A DNA stretch of 64,000 nucleotides from Polymyxa betae (GCA_003693705.1 RBZT01000500.1:62001-126000), one strand, 5' to 3'. Positions 9,618-22,449 are shown, counted from the stretch's first letter. Notes: generated by a model not told the origin, from the sequence alone. Made by a program: numbers and translations.

Positions 9618-12600
9618 TCAAAGGAGTCGATTAACCAGGGCGATGGTAAGCATAATCAATGCGACAACAGCCATAGATACAGTGTCAAACACGAATTTCG
9701 GTGCTGCGACCAAATTTCAGATCAAGAGATAGAATCGAAGAAATTGTTACCGAAAATATCCCACACCATTAGATGCCTTCTATTGAACAGGACGTTCAAT
9801 GTAGACAATCCGGCTCTAATCACATGCAAAGCGATAACAGCCATCACAGGCCGCTCAAAAGCGTAGCCTCGTCGCCGGTGATCGGATTTATGAAGCGGGG
9901 AGATTTGTTCCACTGTATAATCCGGACTGACAATTGCCAGCCCCAAGCCACAGATAATAAAGCCTCCAAATGTATTCAAGAGCAGCATGAGACCGGAACG
10001 ATAGTAATCAAACTGTTCAAATCCCACGAAGGCAGCCGATACTTGTAACGAACTGAAACTGTTTGAATGTCCAGTTGCAAAATATAAGCGAATCCCGAGC
10101 AACCAGAAAAAAACGCATTCAGGGATGTCACTATGTACAGTGACATTCAAGCTCCACAGCCTGTAACACCGAAGACAAATTACAGCCATAGTCAGTAGAA
10201 GTACGAATGGTGATTTCGGGCCCAAAAGAAGTAGACATGGTGCCATAATCGACGACATCAATAAAGTGAGACAATGCTGCCGACCGAGGTGCTTTCTACA
10301 GGTCATGGCCAGCATGCCAAGCACAAATGATGCCCCGTAAACTAACTGAGGAAGAAAATGCCAAGATGCATGCTGATCAAGAGTAACCGATGCATCCAGA
10401 TACCAATAAATAGATATTATGAAGAAGCAGACTGATGACCACGCCTTGAAAGTTACCCGCAGGGCACGATGCTTGAGCGACTTCGAATAAAGGTTACTGA
10501 TAATTGCCAGAATAATCAGCGACCCGAAAGTCTCTGCTAACTGCCAGAATAAGAAAAATTCGTCTGCAAGCATTGCGCCTGGCCCGAAATATTTGCCATC
10601 ACCCAAAAGACGAAGGCATGTAGAAGTCGCAAAGCAGCTCAGTGCAATTTGAGGGACATTAGCTGATGGATGGCGTAGATCAAATAGTGCTAAGAGAATA
10701 CAGAATGAGGTAGAGTAGTAATTAATAACAAATGATTCTGTGATGACGATACTATTCGAGAACAGACCCCCATAATAAGGGATGACCATTCCGATAGCAA
10801 TGAGTACAGTTGGGTGTGGAACGCGTAAGTCTCTTCTTGGAAACCAGAATGATGAAATGATGACATGTATCACCAAACCAAGAGAAACAGAAATTAAGAT
10901 GGCGATCATAAAAGAAACCCCAGACAAAAAGCAGATTAACGGAGAGAATGTTGTGATAGATATAAACAGATACTTCATGTATGAGTTTGTGTGGACTATA
11001 GGCTCGAACCTGGATGACAGTCAAAAATAATATGCTCAGTTACAAAACGTGTTTACCCAGCATTCAGGCCGATGCCAACACCGGCCACCAGCAATAGGAT
11101 GACACCATAGATCATGCTTGTTAAATCGAACATTGTCCATTTCTCTCTGCACATAGACTGCGAACGTGACAATACAGCCTCATAGCGATTTGCCAGTTCC
11201 ATGTATGCAGCCTCAGAATGAAACTTTTCGGACTGAAGATCGATAGCTAACTGTATATAATCGTGATCGACAGAAAGGAATTCGGCGGTCAAATGTTGCA
11301 TTAGCTCAGGTTCGAATAGATGAGAAGTAGAAGAATAGTCATGAAGGTATCGCTGAACTTGCCAGGCATTGATTCGTAACGCTCCACAAGCTCGTTTCCA
11401 AGGAGCTGCAGTATTCACAGTAAAGAGTTCAGATATCACAGTCCCTAAGCTGCTATAGGGAATCGAGGAGCCCAAAAGCAACGATAAAGTAGGAACCAAA
11501 TCAACCTATTCAGAGATTATTCAAAAAGCTCCAAGTATTTGCAACCAAACCTGCTTTATATGAGGATGGAAATGTGTTTCGTTGCCAGTCGGGAATATTT
11601 TCTGTTTGCTGTACGCGAACAAGGCCGTCTCTGTTTCTTGCTTTGTCGTACCTCCATGATTGCCTTCTGTAGTCATGCCATGATCACCAAGGACGAACAA
11701 TATCTATAGAGTGACTCAGTAAAAGGTAATGCTCAGATCGCTTGAATAACTCATACAGTGTTCTCGTCGATTGCAGATACTAAATCTTCCAAGACGTCAT
11801 TTAGCTGCCGAAGCTTATCTTTCATCGTCGGATGGTTCGCATAAAACCGATGCCCAACGTGATCCACGCCAAGAAAATGTGCAATCAACAAATCAAACTT
11901 TCCTTCGTCAATTTCAGGGCGAAGATGGGTAATTACGCCATCATCGACCGTGTGTAAGTCCTATGACCCAAATAATTAACTGAAAAAACCGAAGTTCAGA
12001 AGCATCATTTACCTTGACGTTAAAAGACGGATAGGGGAATGCTCGCCGGAATATTTTAGGAAAAAGTTTAATCCAAGTATCGTCGCCCATCATGACTAGA
12101 TCAAGATTATTTCTTGAGAGCTGGAACAGAATGTTGTCTTCAGTAATAGCATTGCTATCGAAATTACTGCTAAAATCGATAAACGTAGGCATTCCACCAG
12201 TGACAAGTCCCTTTAATCGCTGCATTGTTGTGGTTGGAGGATCTAAAACGACGTTAGCAACATCGATGCACCTTTTTTTTTAAAAGACCCGCTTCAAAAA
12301 CGAACAGTTTGCATTGCTCGGGATGCGAATGCTGAAGCTGCTCAAATAGACGAAGATGATTTCTGTAATTGACATTTCCTCTGTTTTCAGGCACATCCGG
12401 ATCAGTGTGCACGAAATCGTATCGCATCGCATCAATAATCACCAACACAGCTTTCTGGAACAGCCTTGGGGTCCAGCAGCCAGCAGCACTGGAATGTGTG
12501 CCTTCCAAAGAAGGCCTTCCTGACTTGACCCATTTGTCAAGAACTAGCTGATACTGCGCCGAGAAGTCATGCCTGCTGGCAAATTCTAATAAACTTCATC

Positions 12601-13020
12601 AACATTCAATAAACGTTGGCTTGAAAAAACTACCCGTCATGAAGGAATAGCTGGCCGGTGGTTGCGAGCACTGGCTATATTTCGGCAATTCAATCCGGGT
12701 GAGCAAAAACCCGGTCATGAAGACGATGATGGCAATGACATTCGCCAAGGTCAGGGCCGCCGTCGTCGACAACGTCGATGATGATGACGACGACTCTCTG
12801 CCCATGACAGCAGCGATTGCCACAATGAGAAAGAGCAGCAATGGAAGCGGGTTGCGTCGTCCCCTCCACACTCGTTCTGAAGACTAATTACACAGACGAT
12901 CGACCCACAAGGGGCACTGTCATCTCGGAAGCTAAACGAGTTTCTGGAACCATGACTGGAAGCCTGAGAGGCTGTTGGGGTACCCCTGGGGTCGCTGTCA
13001 AGCCTGTCATACTCATACAT
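9618..13020 (-). CDS. PIGO: GPI ethanolamine phosphate transferase 3 (PIG-O)
   Basis: Nine exons: complement(join(9618..9703, 9751..11009, 11057..11505, 11551..11703, 11757..11960, 12013..12242, 12289..12585, 12634..12876, 12918..13020)), 1007 residues; all phases agree. PIG-O adds the bridging ethanolamine phosphate to the third mannose of the GPI anchor in the ER. The N-terminal signal anchor ends GFLLTRIELP. The lumenal alkaline-phosphatase-fold domain has, in order, VLVIIDAMRYDFV, ADPPTTTMQRLKG (catalytic Thr), MGDDTW, PSFNVKDLHTVDDGV, GVDHVGHRF and GDHGMTTEGNHGG. Many membrane segments follow. The ending HLMVWDIFAPKFVF appears only when the last intron (9704-9750) is removed. The first exon encodes a ~34-residue cytosolic lead, MYEYDRLDSDPRGTP. 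PIG-M, from the same pathway, lies 30 kb downstream. Confidence 0.95.
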
Positions 13021-13371
13021 TACTGATTAATTGTATGGCCGCAGATTCAGATAAAATTTGCAGAAAGCACGGTCCATTTCGTAAGTCGGGGTCCATTATA
13101 TGCCAACCGAGTCATACTTGTCACACATATCGAATTGCAGAATGGGTTTGTCTATCGAAAATTGCTGTGCTCTAGGTCACGTTTTATACCAGCTGGGATT
13201 TTTTTGAAAGATGTAGACTGAAAGTGATTGTAATGCAGCATTAATAATAGCGGCCGACCGGAAGTTTCAACTAACATACTCTGGTTGTAGGAGATGGATT
13301 AGAAAGATTCATTATTGTATCAAGATAACAAGAGGCTCAATTAAGTTTTTATCCATTCTTCACGGCTACAA
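13021..13371. other. Intergenic region between ACSL and PIG-O
   Basis: 351 bases between the ACSL stop and the PIG-O start, both on the minus strand. It must hold the PIG-O promoter; I see no gene or repeat. Confidence 0.5.
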
Positions 13372-16349
13372 TCACTCTCCAGGCCATTTCTCATCAGCTT
13401 GAGGTGGCTCCCCGTTCTTGGCATATAAATCGCGAAGCTGTTGACGGTACTTTTTTAGTAAAAACGGAACGCGAAGCTTAAACGTAGGAGTCATGCATTC
13501 ATTTTGTTCAGAAAACCCGAAACCTGATTGATTGACGTCGTACTCAACAATAATATCTTTAGCCTGAATTTGTGTTAAAAAAGAGAACGTTCATTCTCAA
13601 CGCGATAGATTACTTTTTCGAATCCCTTTAAGGTCTGTTCTTGCTCTGCAAGACCAGCTTGCAGCATTGCCTTCAACTCATCATGATGATCCTGCCACAT
13701 TTGGTGGAATGCTTTGGGATAATCTGGTTGTCCAAATGATGGACCGGAGTACCACCCCTAAAGTATCGGTTAGAGCTTACTGGAATCTGATCGGCACTAT
13801 TGACCTTTTCTTGACCGATCTTGATGAAAGACTCCGAATTTGGTACAACGACTGCGACCACAAACGACTTAAAGCTGTTACCGTAAATCCAGATCTGGCC
13901 CACTAATGGGCACTTGCCATATGTGTTCTCAACGCGTTCAGAGGCAACGTATCTGCGACATCCAAGTTAGAAGGAGTCATTTGACATTATTGAACTTACT
14001 CTCCCTGCGACAATTTGAAAATATTCTTTTTACGGTCGATAACAGAAATCGTACCATTGGGGTTAATCCTGCCAATGTCACCGGTCATAAAGAACCCGTA
14101 TTTATCAAAGGATTCCGCAGTAGCTTTCTCATTCTTGTAATAGCCTGCGGGGGACTTCAATATTTTTCCGGAAAGGCATACAGAGCCATTCACCTTTAAA
14201 AACAGTGGGCCCTCGTACAAGTATTTCACCGCGTGGAAACTCATCAGTAACCTGCGAGAAGAAATTACTCAAGCGGGCAAGATTCGAGCAGAGCGAAACC
14301 TTGTAATTCATTTCAGAAACGGATTTTAGGCGAATTTCAGCAGCCGGAATAGGCGGACCACAGTGCCCAGAATTCATATCACCGGGCAAACTGATCGATA
14401 GGCCAGCAGCTGTTTCCGTCAAACCGTAACCCTACGCAGCGGTCACAACTCAAATTCGCAATCATTGCCTGCTTACCTGAACAACAGCGCATTTGAAAAC
14501 TACCCGCAAGAATTCCATCAGATATGGCGGTAATGGGGCCGCACCCGAAACAATCATGCGACAGTTCTCCAATCCTACTCGAGATGCAATTGGAGAGAAG
14601 ACCTAGGCACAGTGTTATTTCAAGGAACACCAGATTGCGAACAACTGTACCTTCGAATCGTAGAAGTTAGCGCGACGAGACCCATTGCGAAGATTGTCTA
14701 ATTGTGAATTATAGGCATATTTAAAAAGAGATCGTTTGGGGCACCCGGCTTGACCAACACCAGACATAATCTAAGAAACGTATGAGCCGACACAATAGTA
14801 CGATCAGATATCATACAGTCTGATATATTCTTGTAAAAACACGAGGAACACCAGCCAACACAGTAGGCTTCAAAGCTTGCAAATCCTCAGTCATTTTCTT
14901 TATATTGTTTTGCCAAAACCCGACTCGGGCACCTGCGACCATGATCGCAATCTAAGTTAGTCAGAGTCAGCAGTAACGACAAACAGAATTGGGAAATCAA
15001 ACCTGGACGTCGGTTTCAAAAATATGTGCTAGTGGCAGATAAGAGAAATGCAAGTCATTTTCGTAAACTCGAATCTGGCTTTCAACACCAGCGACAGTAG
15101 ACATTACACAGCCATGAGTGATGCAAGCACCCTATAGCAACAACGTTGGACCACATTAAACACAATTTTGTTTTGAAAGAACAGAGCGAAAACATTAGCA
15201 AGATCTACCTTGGGCTGCCCGGTAGTGCCTGATGTGTACATTATATAACCAATGTCGTCGCTTGTTGGAGGAGTCGGTTCATTGTTGACAGACTTTCCTA
15301 TGAGACCATGGAACCCATGACTTGACCGCGAGCGAAAGGATACCTTTTTTAATTAGCTCAGTAAACCCTGTAATCTCGATACCCAACGATTTTGCTTTCG
15401 AGGAATGCTCTTCAGAGATGATTTCTTTAGCATTACCATACTTTTCTATATCAGCGTCAAATTGCACAATTAGTTTCAACTAAAAGCCATTAGATCACAG
15501 CCCGCATCCACATCAATGATAGGACACCTTCGTTTTCTCAGCGATGGCAAGAACTTCGTTCATGTTTTCTCTCGCAACGAATATTGTGCTCAGCTCAGCA
15601 TGATTTAAGATATATTCGACCGCATCAGGTCCTAATGTCGAATCTGGTCATCAATGAGAAAAACAGATATATTGACGAATAAAGCAGCCAACACAATGCA
15701 ATGACACGCATGTTTTGAGAATAAATTCCATATGCTGCAATCATCCACTCGGCTCGGTTTGGAGCGAAAATACCAATGTTGCTTTGTGACTCTAATCCGG
15801 ACGCTACAAGACCAGAACCAACCGCCACCGCCTATGGAATAAGAATATACGAAGACGGACAACAGGTAAACGAACTTGTTCGTAAATTTGCTGAAAGGTC
15901 TGCCATTTGTAGTCGCCTTTGGAAACTTCGTCGAACACTCGAGTGCCGAAGCAATCTTTCGTCGGAAACCGCTGAGCGCTTTTGCTATGAAAGGGATCCG
16001 TTAAAATTTTAGAACACTGGCAAAAAAAGTTTAAGCGAAAATCAATAAGAATCTGGCAATATCAAAGTAATAGAGATTAAAAATGCAGTGATACCTTAAC
16101 GCCTCCCACATCGTACGAACCTCATTATCGGTGCCCTCATTCGGATACCGCATCAAATTATCTTCATAACCAATGCAGCGACGAATTTCCGAGTATTCCT
16201 ACTAAATTCAGCACAGCCGACAATCCGTAATGCTAATTTTCTACAAAGTGATCTGTATCGGGATCTCCGTAACCGATGGCGGTAGACTGCAAGACCTTAT
16301 CATTCTGCAGCGGTGCCTCATAGTCAAAAGCCGATTGCGAGCCTCCCAT
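13372..16349 (-). CDS. ACSL: Long-chain acyl-CoA synthetase (ACSL family)
   Basis: Seventeen exons: complement(join(13372..13563, 13614..13757, 13805..13952, 14000..14144, 14194..14251, 14300..14431, 14477..14602, 14651..14770, 14817..14951, 15003..15131, 15209..15297, 15344..15479, 15528..15643, 15693..15831, 15876..15984, 16095..16198, 16245..16349)), 708 residues, all in phase. It activates fatty acids to acyl-CoA via an acyl-AMP. Motifs seen: KWQTFQQIY, the AMP-binding P-loop [11 protein letters not shown] (split by an intron), LPLAHIFE, the gate-like [40 protein letters not shown], and the adenylation/CoA signature [16 protein letters not shown]. The C-terminus ([15 protein letters not shown]) is typical. 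The protein starts MGGSQS, a good N-myristoylation site, which suggests membrane attachment. Confidence 0.95.
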
Positions 16350-17170
16350 GATTTTTCGAATTCCAAGTCAGACCGGCTGCTGCAAGGCGTCCGATTTCAA
16401 GACCTCGCGTTCAGCCCGATGTGCAAATTAACACGAGATAAAGACGGCAGAGGCAGGGAGAGTCTGCGGGACTGCCGGAGGCTCCGCCTTCGCTTATCAA
16501 TCAACATTCAACCGCCAGCTAGGCAGCTCTACTCATGATTATAGGTTTCCCTCTAATCATCTGCTGAAAATGACGTTGTCTATCATGATTTAGACGACCA
16601 AGTATAAGTTCATATAGTCGGCCTATCTCCTGAACACGTCCATAAGCTCGTTGTGATTGCGCTGCTGATGTTCTGTCTAATTTGTATCACATACAGTATT
16701 TGTCATGAAATCAACCACAGCGAGTAACATAATTATATAACATTTTATATATTTATATATTTATGGTCGCATGCAACATAGTAATCGAGAGTCACAGAGA
16801 AATAAACAGTTTGGCGAGCAGATCGCTCAGTTCGATTGAGGCACGGTTTGGGTCGAACATTTTTACTTGATATCAATGACCTTTTGTAGCTTCCGTTCGC
16901 GTAACTGTTAGCATTAAGTCATAGCTATTAAGTGATCAAACATCGTATTCGTCGCCTGCGTCAATGGTGGCGGTCACAATGTCCGGCGAATCAGGAGAGA
17001 GCCTGGCCCTGTGACTTTCAGATTTCGAGATTGTTTACTTGTACCCAAAAACCTACTGTGATTCTCTCTTTCTCTTCTTTACGTTAACCGCCTCGAGAAG
17101 AGCCACTGAATATCGTGCCTGCCGCAGATTGTGCAGACCGGAGCGTCTGCTCCTGACTCTCACTAGAATC
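16350..17170. other. Intergenic, ACSL upstream region
   Basis: About 820 bases. AT-rich between about 16,560 and 16,860 (TATATATTTATATATTTATG near 16,745). It presumably carries the ACSL promoter. Short ORFs on the plus strand look random. No RNA gene seen. Confidence 0.5.
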
Positions 17171-18000
17171 AATGCGCTTTAGGTGCTTCAGCTGGGGCCC
17201 GCTGTTCCGGCCTGCCGTGGAGATCGGCGAAGGCGCTCAGCCGACAGTTCAGGAATTTTCGACCGTGCCTCCAAACGGTTTCGTGATGGTGTGAACGACG
17301 ACGAGTTTCGCCAGAGCCCATGAACTCGTGAAATGGAGCACGTCATCAACGAGAAAATGGCTCGGCGGCTCGCCTGGTATCACAAACGAGACCAGCGTGC
17401 TGGAAGGTTGGTTTTTATTATCTTTTCTCAAGTCCAATCTAACATTACCTGCAGGGATCCAGCCGGGATTGCCTGATCAAGGGAATGGCGCTAACTTGTG
17501 TCGATGGCCATGCAGAGCACTTTCGATCCGGACACGTGTCCCCGCTGATCTCCTACTGCCTTCTCGGTAGAACTCTATTGGAGAATTACCAATCGATACT
17601 AACCTGTACTAGAGTATTTAGGGAAGGTTGAGGATGTAACACCTGGATCCGACCTGTTCAAAGTGATGAGGAAGGATGTTTGCAAAGACTTGGAGAACAA
17701 GATCACTGCCCTCAAGGAGCTCAAGTCTCAATGTACCAATTTAAAAAATGCACTTTCTCAAAGGGCAGAGGCATGGTCAGGTGGGAAGGAAGGTATAATT
17801 TATGAAACTTTTCTTGTTGGTATTCTCGATGGAGTCCATCGCTGACAAGGCTCGGCTTCTCTTTCGAAAGCGTTTATCCAGAACCTTTCAAACGACTTTC
17901 GACATGAAGCTTCTCACCGACATCGACGTTAGCGTCGCAACAACATTGAGGTTCCCAGGTGTAGCAATTTGCTGAAATATACAAGAGCATACAAGAAGTA
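17171..18000 (+). pseudogene. Disrupted helical (BAR-like?) protein gene
   Basis: Coding-like blocks in changing frames. A start MRFRCFSWGPLF is at 17171. A frame with FDRASKRFRDGVNDDEFRQS and MEHVINEKMARRLAWYHK is interrupted by a TGA. A later, cleaner part ...DGHAEHFRSGHVSPLIS joins over a GTAGAAC...TACTAG intron to EYLGKVEDVTPGSDLFKV, then a Lys/Glu-rich helix ending QRAEAWSGGKE. Two introns with good branch sites (TCTAACAT, TACTAACC) keep parts in frame, but at least one in-frame stop and one apparent frameshift remain, and the 3' part also ends early. The amphipathic, charged helices resemble BAR or arfaptin-like domains, but this is a weak resemblance. Either a decaying gene or one whose splicing I have misread. 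Confidence 0.4.
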
Positions 18001-18189
18001 CTAGGTACAAGATTTCCAGCTATGCAGTCACTGCCTATAGATCAGCGTCGCGGACTTCGTGAGGGCATTTGGGTCCTGGACCTTTTCGTTTGCCTGAAGT
18101 CTATTGAGATCGGATCGTAGAGTCGCTGACAATTGCTACTTTTAATCTTGTAAAACTCTGACAAAAAGAGAGGAACTCGTGGTTTGGTT

Positions 18190-18760
18190 TTGAGGAAAAA
18201 ATCAATAATCCGCTGCCACGCTTCGCGATCTTGAGAAAGAGACAGGTATTCCTCGATCCACGCTCCACCTGTTACTCAAGAAGGATACTTGAAAAGTGTA
18301 GCAAGCACTATTAAGCCATTCGCTGACTGAGCGCAACAAGAAAGACAGATTTCGATTTGCACTTGCTTTGCTGGAAGGATCAATCGCATTCAGTCCTCTA
18401 CTTGATGCTGTCCATGTGGACCAAAAAATGGTTTTACCTTTCAAAGATCAGGTCGAAATATTTCTTGCTGGAAAATGAAACTGGACGTATCAGAACTACC
18501 CAAAGCAAACAATTCAAGATAAGGTTTCTTTGCTCGCGACACGACCACAAAGGACCCCAACCGTAAAACCTGGTTTAATGGCAAATTGGTTGTAGGCCTT
18601 GCGTTGAAAAAGTGCTCTCTTTGCAAAAATCGACAAACCGAGCCAAAGGAAAACAAGACGAAGGTGTAGTTTTCTCTCCTCAAGAAATTCCCCAAAATTC
18701 CGATCTCAAAGCTATCACAATTTTCCCTTGTGTTACCTATCGAGCCGTAGAACACAACCT
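18190..18760 (+). mobile_element. Degenerate mariner-like (Tc1/mariner) transposase remnant
   Basis: Transposase-like sequence is spread over frames with several stops. A helix-turn-helix-like stretch LRDLEKETGIPRSTLH (from about 18,217) is followed by a block of the N-K-x-D-R-x-R-F-A-L type, then a D-x-K-W-F-Y-L-like catalytic segment (around 18,400-18,440) and a block resembling the NGK-(I)-G region before the second catalytic Asp. The order and spacing match the plant/protist group of mariner-like elements. No terminal inverted repeats were found by eye. Clearly inactive. Confidence 0.6.
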
Positions 18761-18910
18761 ATTGCGCTCGAAGAAGCGTCGACTACCTAGTAATCTCGAC
18801 CAGACACGGAGTTTCGTGTCTTTACATCTGGTTGCCAGAAGTCTTTCAAAACGAAGCATTCTTTGAATCGACATTTGAAAACCTGTTATTGTCCTCCGGT
18901 CCCAGCAAAT

Positions 18911-19090
18911 TGACATGCGATTTTTGTGATATTGTTTATTCAAATTCTGATTCTCTTCGGAAGCACGTTTCGTCGCAGCATAGAGCTAAAGTCTTGTTCC
19001 TCTAAAATCTGCAGCTTTCTTTGCTGTTTTTCTTTTCATAACAGAGCTACTTTGCTGATTCACTTGAATGTTGTGCATGAAAACATTTCT
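18911..19090 (+). pseudogene. C2H2 zinc-finger fragment, frameshifted
   Basis: One frame gives a complete C2H2 finger, CDFCDIVYSNSDSLRKHVSS with the second His right after it, then a stop. About 20 bases on, in another frame, a second finger-like unit appears, with a Cys pair and H-x3-H-type ending (LLIHLNVVH). Two adjacent fingers in different frames point to a broken zinc-finger gene, or to the nucleic-acid-binding part of a mobile element, given its place between two transposon remnants. Confidence 0.45.
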
Positions 19091-19639
19091 AAAAAGATTC
19101 TCTTTCTTCTCTCCGCGTGACGGTTTTCAAAAATTTATTGAGTCTATTGATACTGTAATATATGCAACTTTGTTAACAGAAGGGGTTCTGTTATGCAAAA
19201 AGATTCCGAACTGTTCCTCATCATAATGGGCTTAATTACCATGCATTACGGTGATATCCCTCTTGGAATTACTTATATCTTCAAAAACTATCAGTTATCA
19301 TTCTGTTCGATTGGATCGTTGTCGATTCCTGTTTCTTCCTCTTCCTTTTTGCAGCAGAACGGATTTTAAGGATTTCATTGGGAGAGCGCATCGTGAATGT
19401 CGTCTGGTTCAACTGTTCAAGGTGCCCGCTTAGCTGTTGCAAGATCGGTCGAGTGCAATAAGGTATATTATATATGAATATATTTAAATTATTGTAAAAT
19501 GCATTTCCAACTATCCTCTTTCCTATGACAAGAGCCTCTGAAAACAAGAACATATCGCCAATACCGCATAACAGATAAGCGGTGGCTTCTCGTTTGCATA
19601 ATCACTGGAAAAGCGATGTACATAAGTCGGAGAGAATTT

Positions 19640-20330
19640 TGATTGCAAAAATACAAGCGAAAACTACCAGTAGGTCCTCACAGTGCCACGGACAAAGAAT
19701 GGCGACCTGGACCGTTGATATGTAATTGCCCGCCAAAACATTTCTGCGCGGCCACAGACGCCTCTGATTTTGGCATTGCAGCGGTACTCATCGAATACTC
19801 CGCGGAGTATTCAGTATCACTGGTAATCGCCGTTACAACCTGTTTTCAGCGCACTCTGTTCACGCACCGGAACGTAACTATCCGCTTCCAACAAGGAGAT
19901 GCTCGTTGCTTTGAGGCGGTTCCATTATTTCCTTTGGACCGTCGCTTCACTCTCTTTTCTGATCATAGAGCATTATCGTTTCTTTTTTCACAGCAAGATC
20001 CCTCGCTTCTATTGGTTAATTGGATTGATCTTACGATTTCGAAATCATTCGTCGTCCCGGTGTATTAGACGCTCTTCCTGATACGCTGCCTCGTTTATAT
20101 CCGTCTACACCGCAACCAGCCCTAGCATCCGCGCACCAGGCCGACATCGCTTTTCATCAGGATCCTACCGCCGGAGAATCGCCAAGAAGCCATTGAGAAT
20201 GCGCATCTCCATGGGCATTTTGGAGTGAAGGCTGCATTGATACGCCTTCGTCACGATGGTATGGTATGGCCGTCAATGCGTCAGAATGTTGAAGAGCCGC
20301 TGTATTCCGCTTCATCCTACGTGCTATGTT
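19640..20330 (+). mobile_element. Ty3/Gypsy-type retrotransposon remnant (RNase H and integrase start)
   Basis: The region from 19643 contains an RNase H-like start with the TDASDFGIAAVL motif seen in Ty3/Gypsy polyproteins. The second part of the RNase H domain (SDHRALSFLFS) follows. The pieces of the domain lie in different frames. Further on, near 20,200-20,290, comes an H-x3-H-type segment of the integrase zinc-binding domain (HLHGHFGVKAALIRLRHDG, then WPSMRQNV). Stops and shifts interrupt all of it, and no long terminal repeats are visible, so it is an old, truncated copy. Confidence 0.7.
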
Positions 20331-20863
20331 TAGTTAGGATCACCTCTATCAGTTGCATCAACAAGGTCATTTCATGTTTCCGATGAATCAGTTAAGGATC
20401 CGCTTCTTTCTTTTCAATTTCCACTACAGCTTTGCATACTGATTCGTGCTTTGTCATAAGCGAGGGATACGAAAATGGAATGTTGCCTGTAGCACATACT
20501 ACTGCCTACTCGTGATGCAGATTTCAAATGTCATTGTATATACTGTATAATTACAACCGTTTAGTAGATTGAATCGCTTAAAATGTTGATTTCAATCATT
20601 ACGGATTGATTAGCTTTGTCGCCATGATGCATCTGGCTGGAAGTCAGAGGTTTCGGTCGGTCTTTATTCTAACTGAAACTAATTGTTGCTCTTTTCATGC
20701 TCCGTGACAAATTCTTTGTCCAATCGGGAAACGAATAGAAAACATCAGTAAAACTGGCAAACTTCGTTCGAAAGTTTCGAGATGTTGCATTGAGAGGGGA
20801 TTGCTGTCTTGTTGTTGTTATTGATACTTCAATACAGTACACGGCGATCGATCGTCGTTCGGA
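20331..20863. other. Spacer and upstream region of the ODAD1-like gene
   Basis: No gene seen. The last ~170 bases have a diverged copy upstream of the pseudogene near 36.1 kb, including TTTGTCCAATCGGGAAACG (here) versus TTTGTCCAACCGGGATACG (there, minus strand). Confidence 0.5.
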
Positions 20864-22449
20864 ATGCTGAAGAGGCCCCAAAGCAGCCAAGCTGGGCGCC
20901 AATCTGCTCGCGAAGGTCAAATTCGTCGCTTGCAGTTGGAGAATGCCCGGTTGCAAGATGAACTTGCGCTTGAAACCGAGCGGGCTTGCGATCAGTCGTC
21001 GTTGGAGACTCTATCCGAAATCGCTTGCTTGCAAGAAGAGTATGGGAAATGCAAAGCTCGTTTAGCTCGCGATCAAGAATCCATCGCCGAGCTGCAATCC
21101 CGGATCGATCAGATGAGAAAAGAAGTGGCCGATCTGCGGCGACAGGATCAGTCGTCAGCGCCGAAATTATCGCGACAAATCAGAATCTCGGAAAATCGTC
21201 TCGACAAGGCGTTGGTTCGATATAATGAAGCGATTGCATTCAACATCAATCTGCGAGAGTCAATAGAGACATTACGAAGAGAATGGATGGTCTATAATGG
21301 GACTTTCAAAAGGATAGAAAGCGAGCTGAAACAAAAGCGGGAGCAAATGGCTCTCATCACACAGCAGACTGTTCAGGCAAGTAAGGCCAGAAATGCAGCT
21401 CAGGCCAAGCTAGCAGATATCAAGCACCAAACTGATAAAGAGAAGGAGAAGTTCACGAAACTGTCGCAGGAGCTGCATCAAAAGCTGAAAGAGCATCGGC
21501 AGTTTATGGATGATTGTCTGACGGGACGTCCGAACTTATCTTTGATGCCGTCGAGAGCAATCGTTGAAGATGATGAAGAACAAGACCTAAAGAAGAAGGT
21601 CGCAGATTTAGACAGGGAACTGGTCGATAAGGCATCCGTCATATCGTCCGAGACTGAAGCTGTTCAGCAACTAGAGTCTTCTCTGCAGGAGATTCTGGAT
21701 GCAACTGGCATTGCATCTGTTGACGATCTGGTTAGTTGATTGAGTTTCACATTTGCCTTTTTTCCATGTCCGATTGCTATCTGCAGGTGTCGACAATGCA
21801 GATATCAGAGGCCACCAATCAAAGCCTTTACAAGAGCGTCAATGAGATAAGCACGGAGACAATCTTTGAACTTGAACGTGAGCTGGATCGAACAAAGAGG
21901 CGTTCTGCAAGTCTTGCCCAAGAACGAGCATCAGGCCCGGAGACGAGCCGTGCACGTCTTATTGACGAACTCCAATCGGAGCTTAGTGATACTTTGGCAA
22001 ACACCGATTTGGAAGAAGCAAAGCTTCGTCAAATCAGGAGTGAATTGACAGGATTAAAGCCCATTCTGACAGATATTTTGGACAGGTTAGGTATCGAATT
22101 CGATTATCCATTGAACGAGAACCATTTTGCTGAAGCAATGGGTATAATCGAAAACAAGATGTATACAATTATCAGAAGAATGAGAAATCGTGATGAAGAT
22201 ATTGACATTTTTCTGGACAACGATAAACCAGTGACGATATCAATCAGTCATCTGCCGTCTGTCGAATCGCAAGATGAAAAGGATGTAGAGAGCAGCGACG
22301 AAGCGATGACATCCTCATCTTCTCCAGTAGCAATTTCGGATATAAGACGGGCAAGCCTCAAATCGAGAGGTGTTACCAGAGAGGCGAGCGTTCCAAACTT
22401 CGAACGTCTCGTCGAACGTAAATATCCTAGAACCAAGAGCCTAGTATAA
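20864..22449 (+). CDS. ODAD1: Outer dynein arm docking complex coiled-coil protein (ODAD1/CCDC63-like)
   Basis: Two exons: join(20864..21730, 21787..22449), 509 residues. The protein is almost entirely coiled coil to about residue 390, then acidic and Ser-rich. The stretch RQIRISENRLDKALVRYNEA, followed by NLRESIETLRREWMVYNGTF, matches the conserved core of the ODAD1 (CCDC114)/CCDC63/DCC2 family, which anchors outer dynein arms to doublet microtubules. The C-terminal tail is probably disordered. The exon join (DDL then VSTMQ) is in phase. ODAD1 and CCDC63 cannot be told apart here. It converges with PLPBP, 79 bases away. A truncated copy lies at 35.8-36.2 kb. Confidence 0.75.

Noticed and set aside
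9722-9751. PIG-O ending at the stop at 9722
   Set aside because: Splicing 9704-9750 instead yields MVWDIFAPKFVF, the conserved family ending, so the stop lies in an intron.
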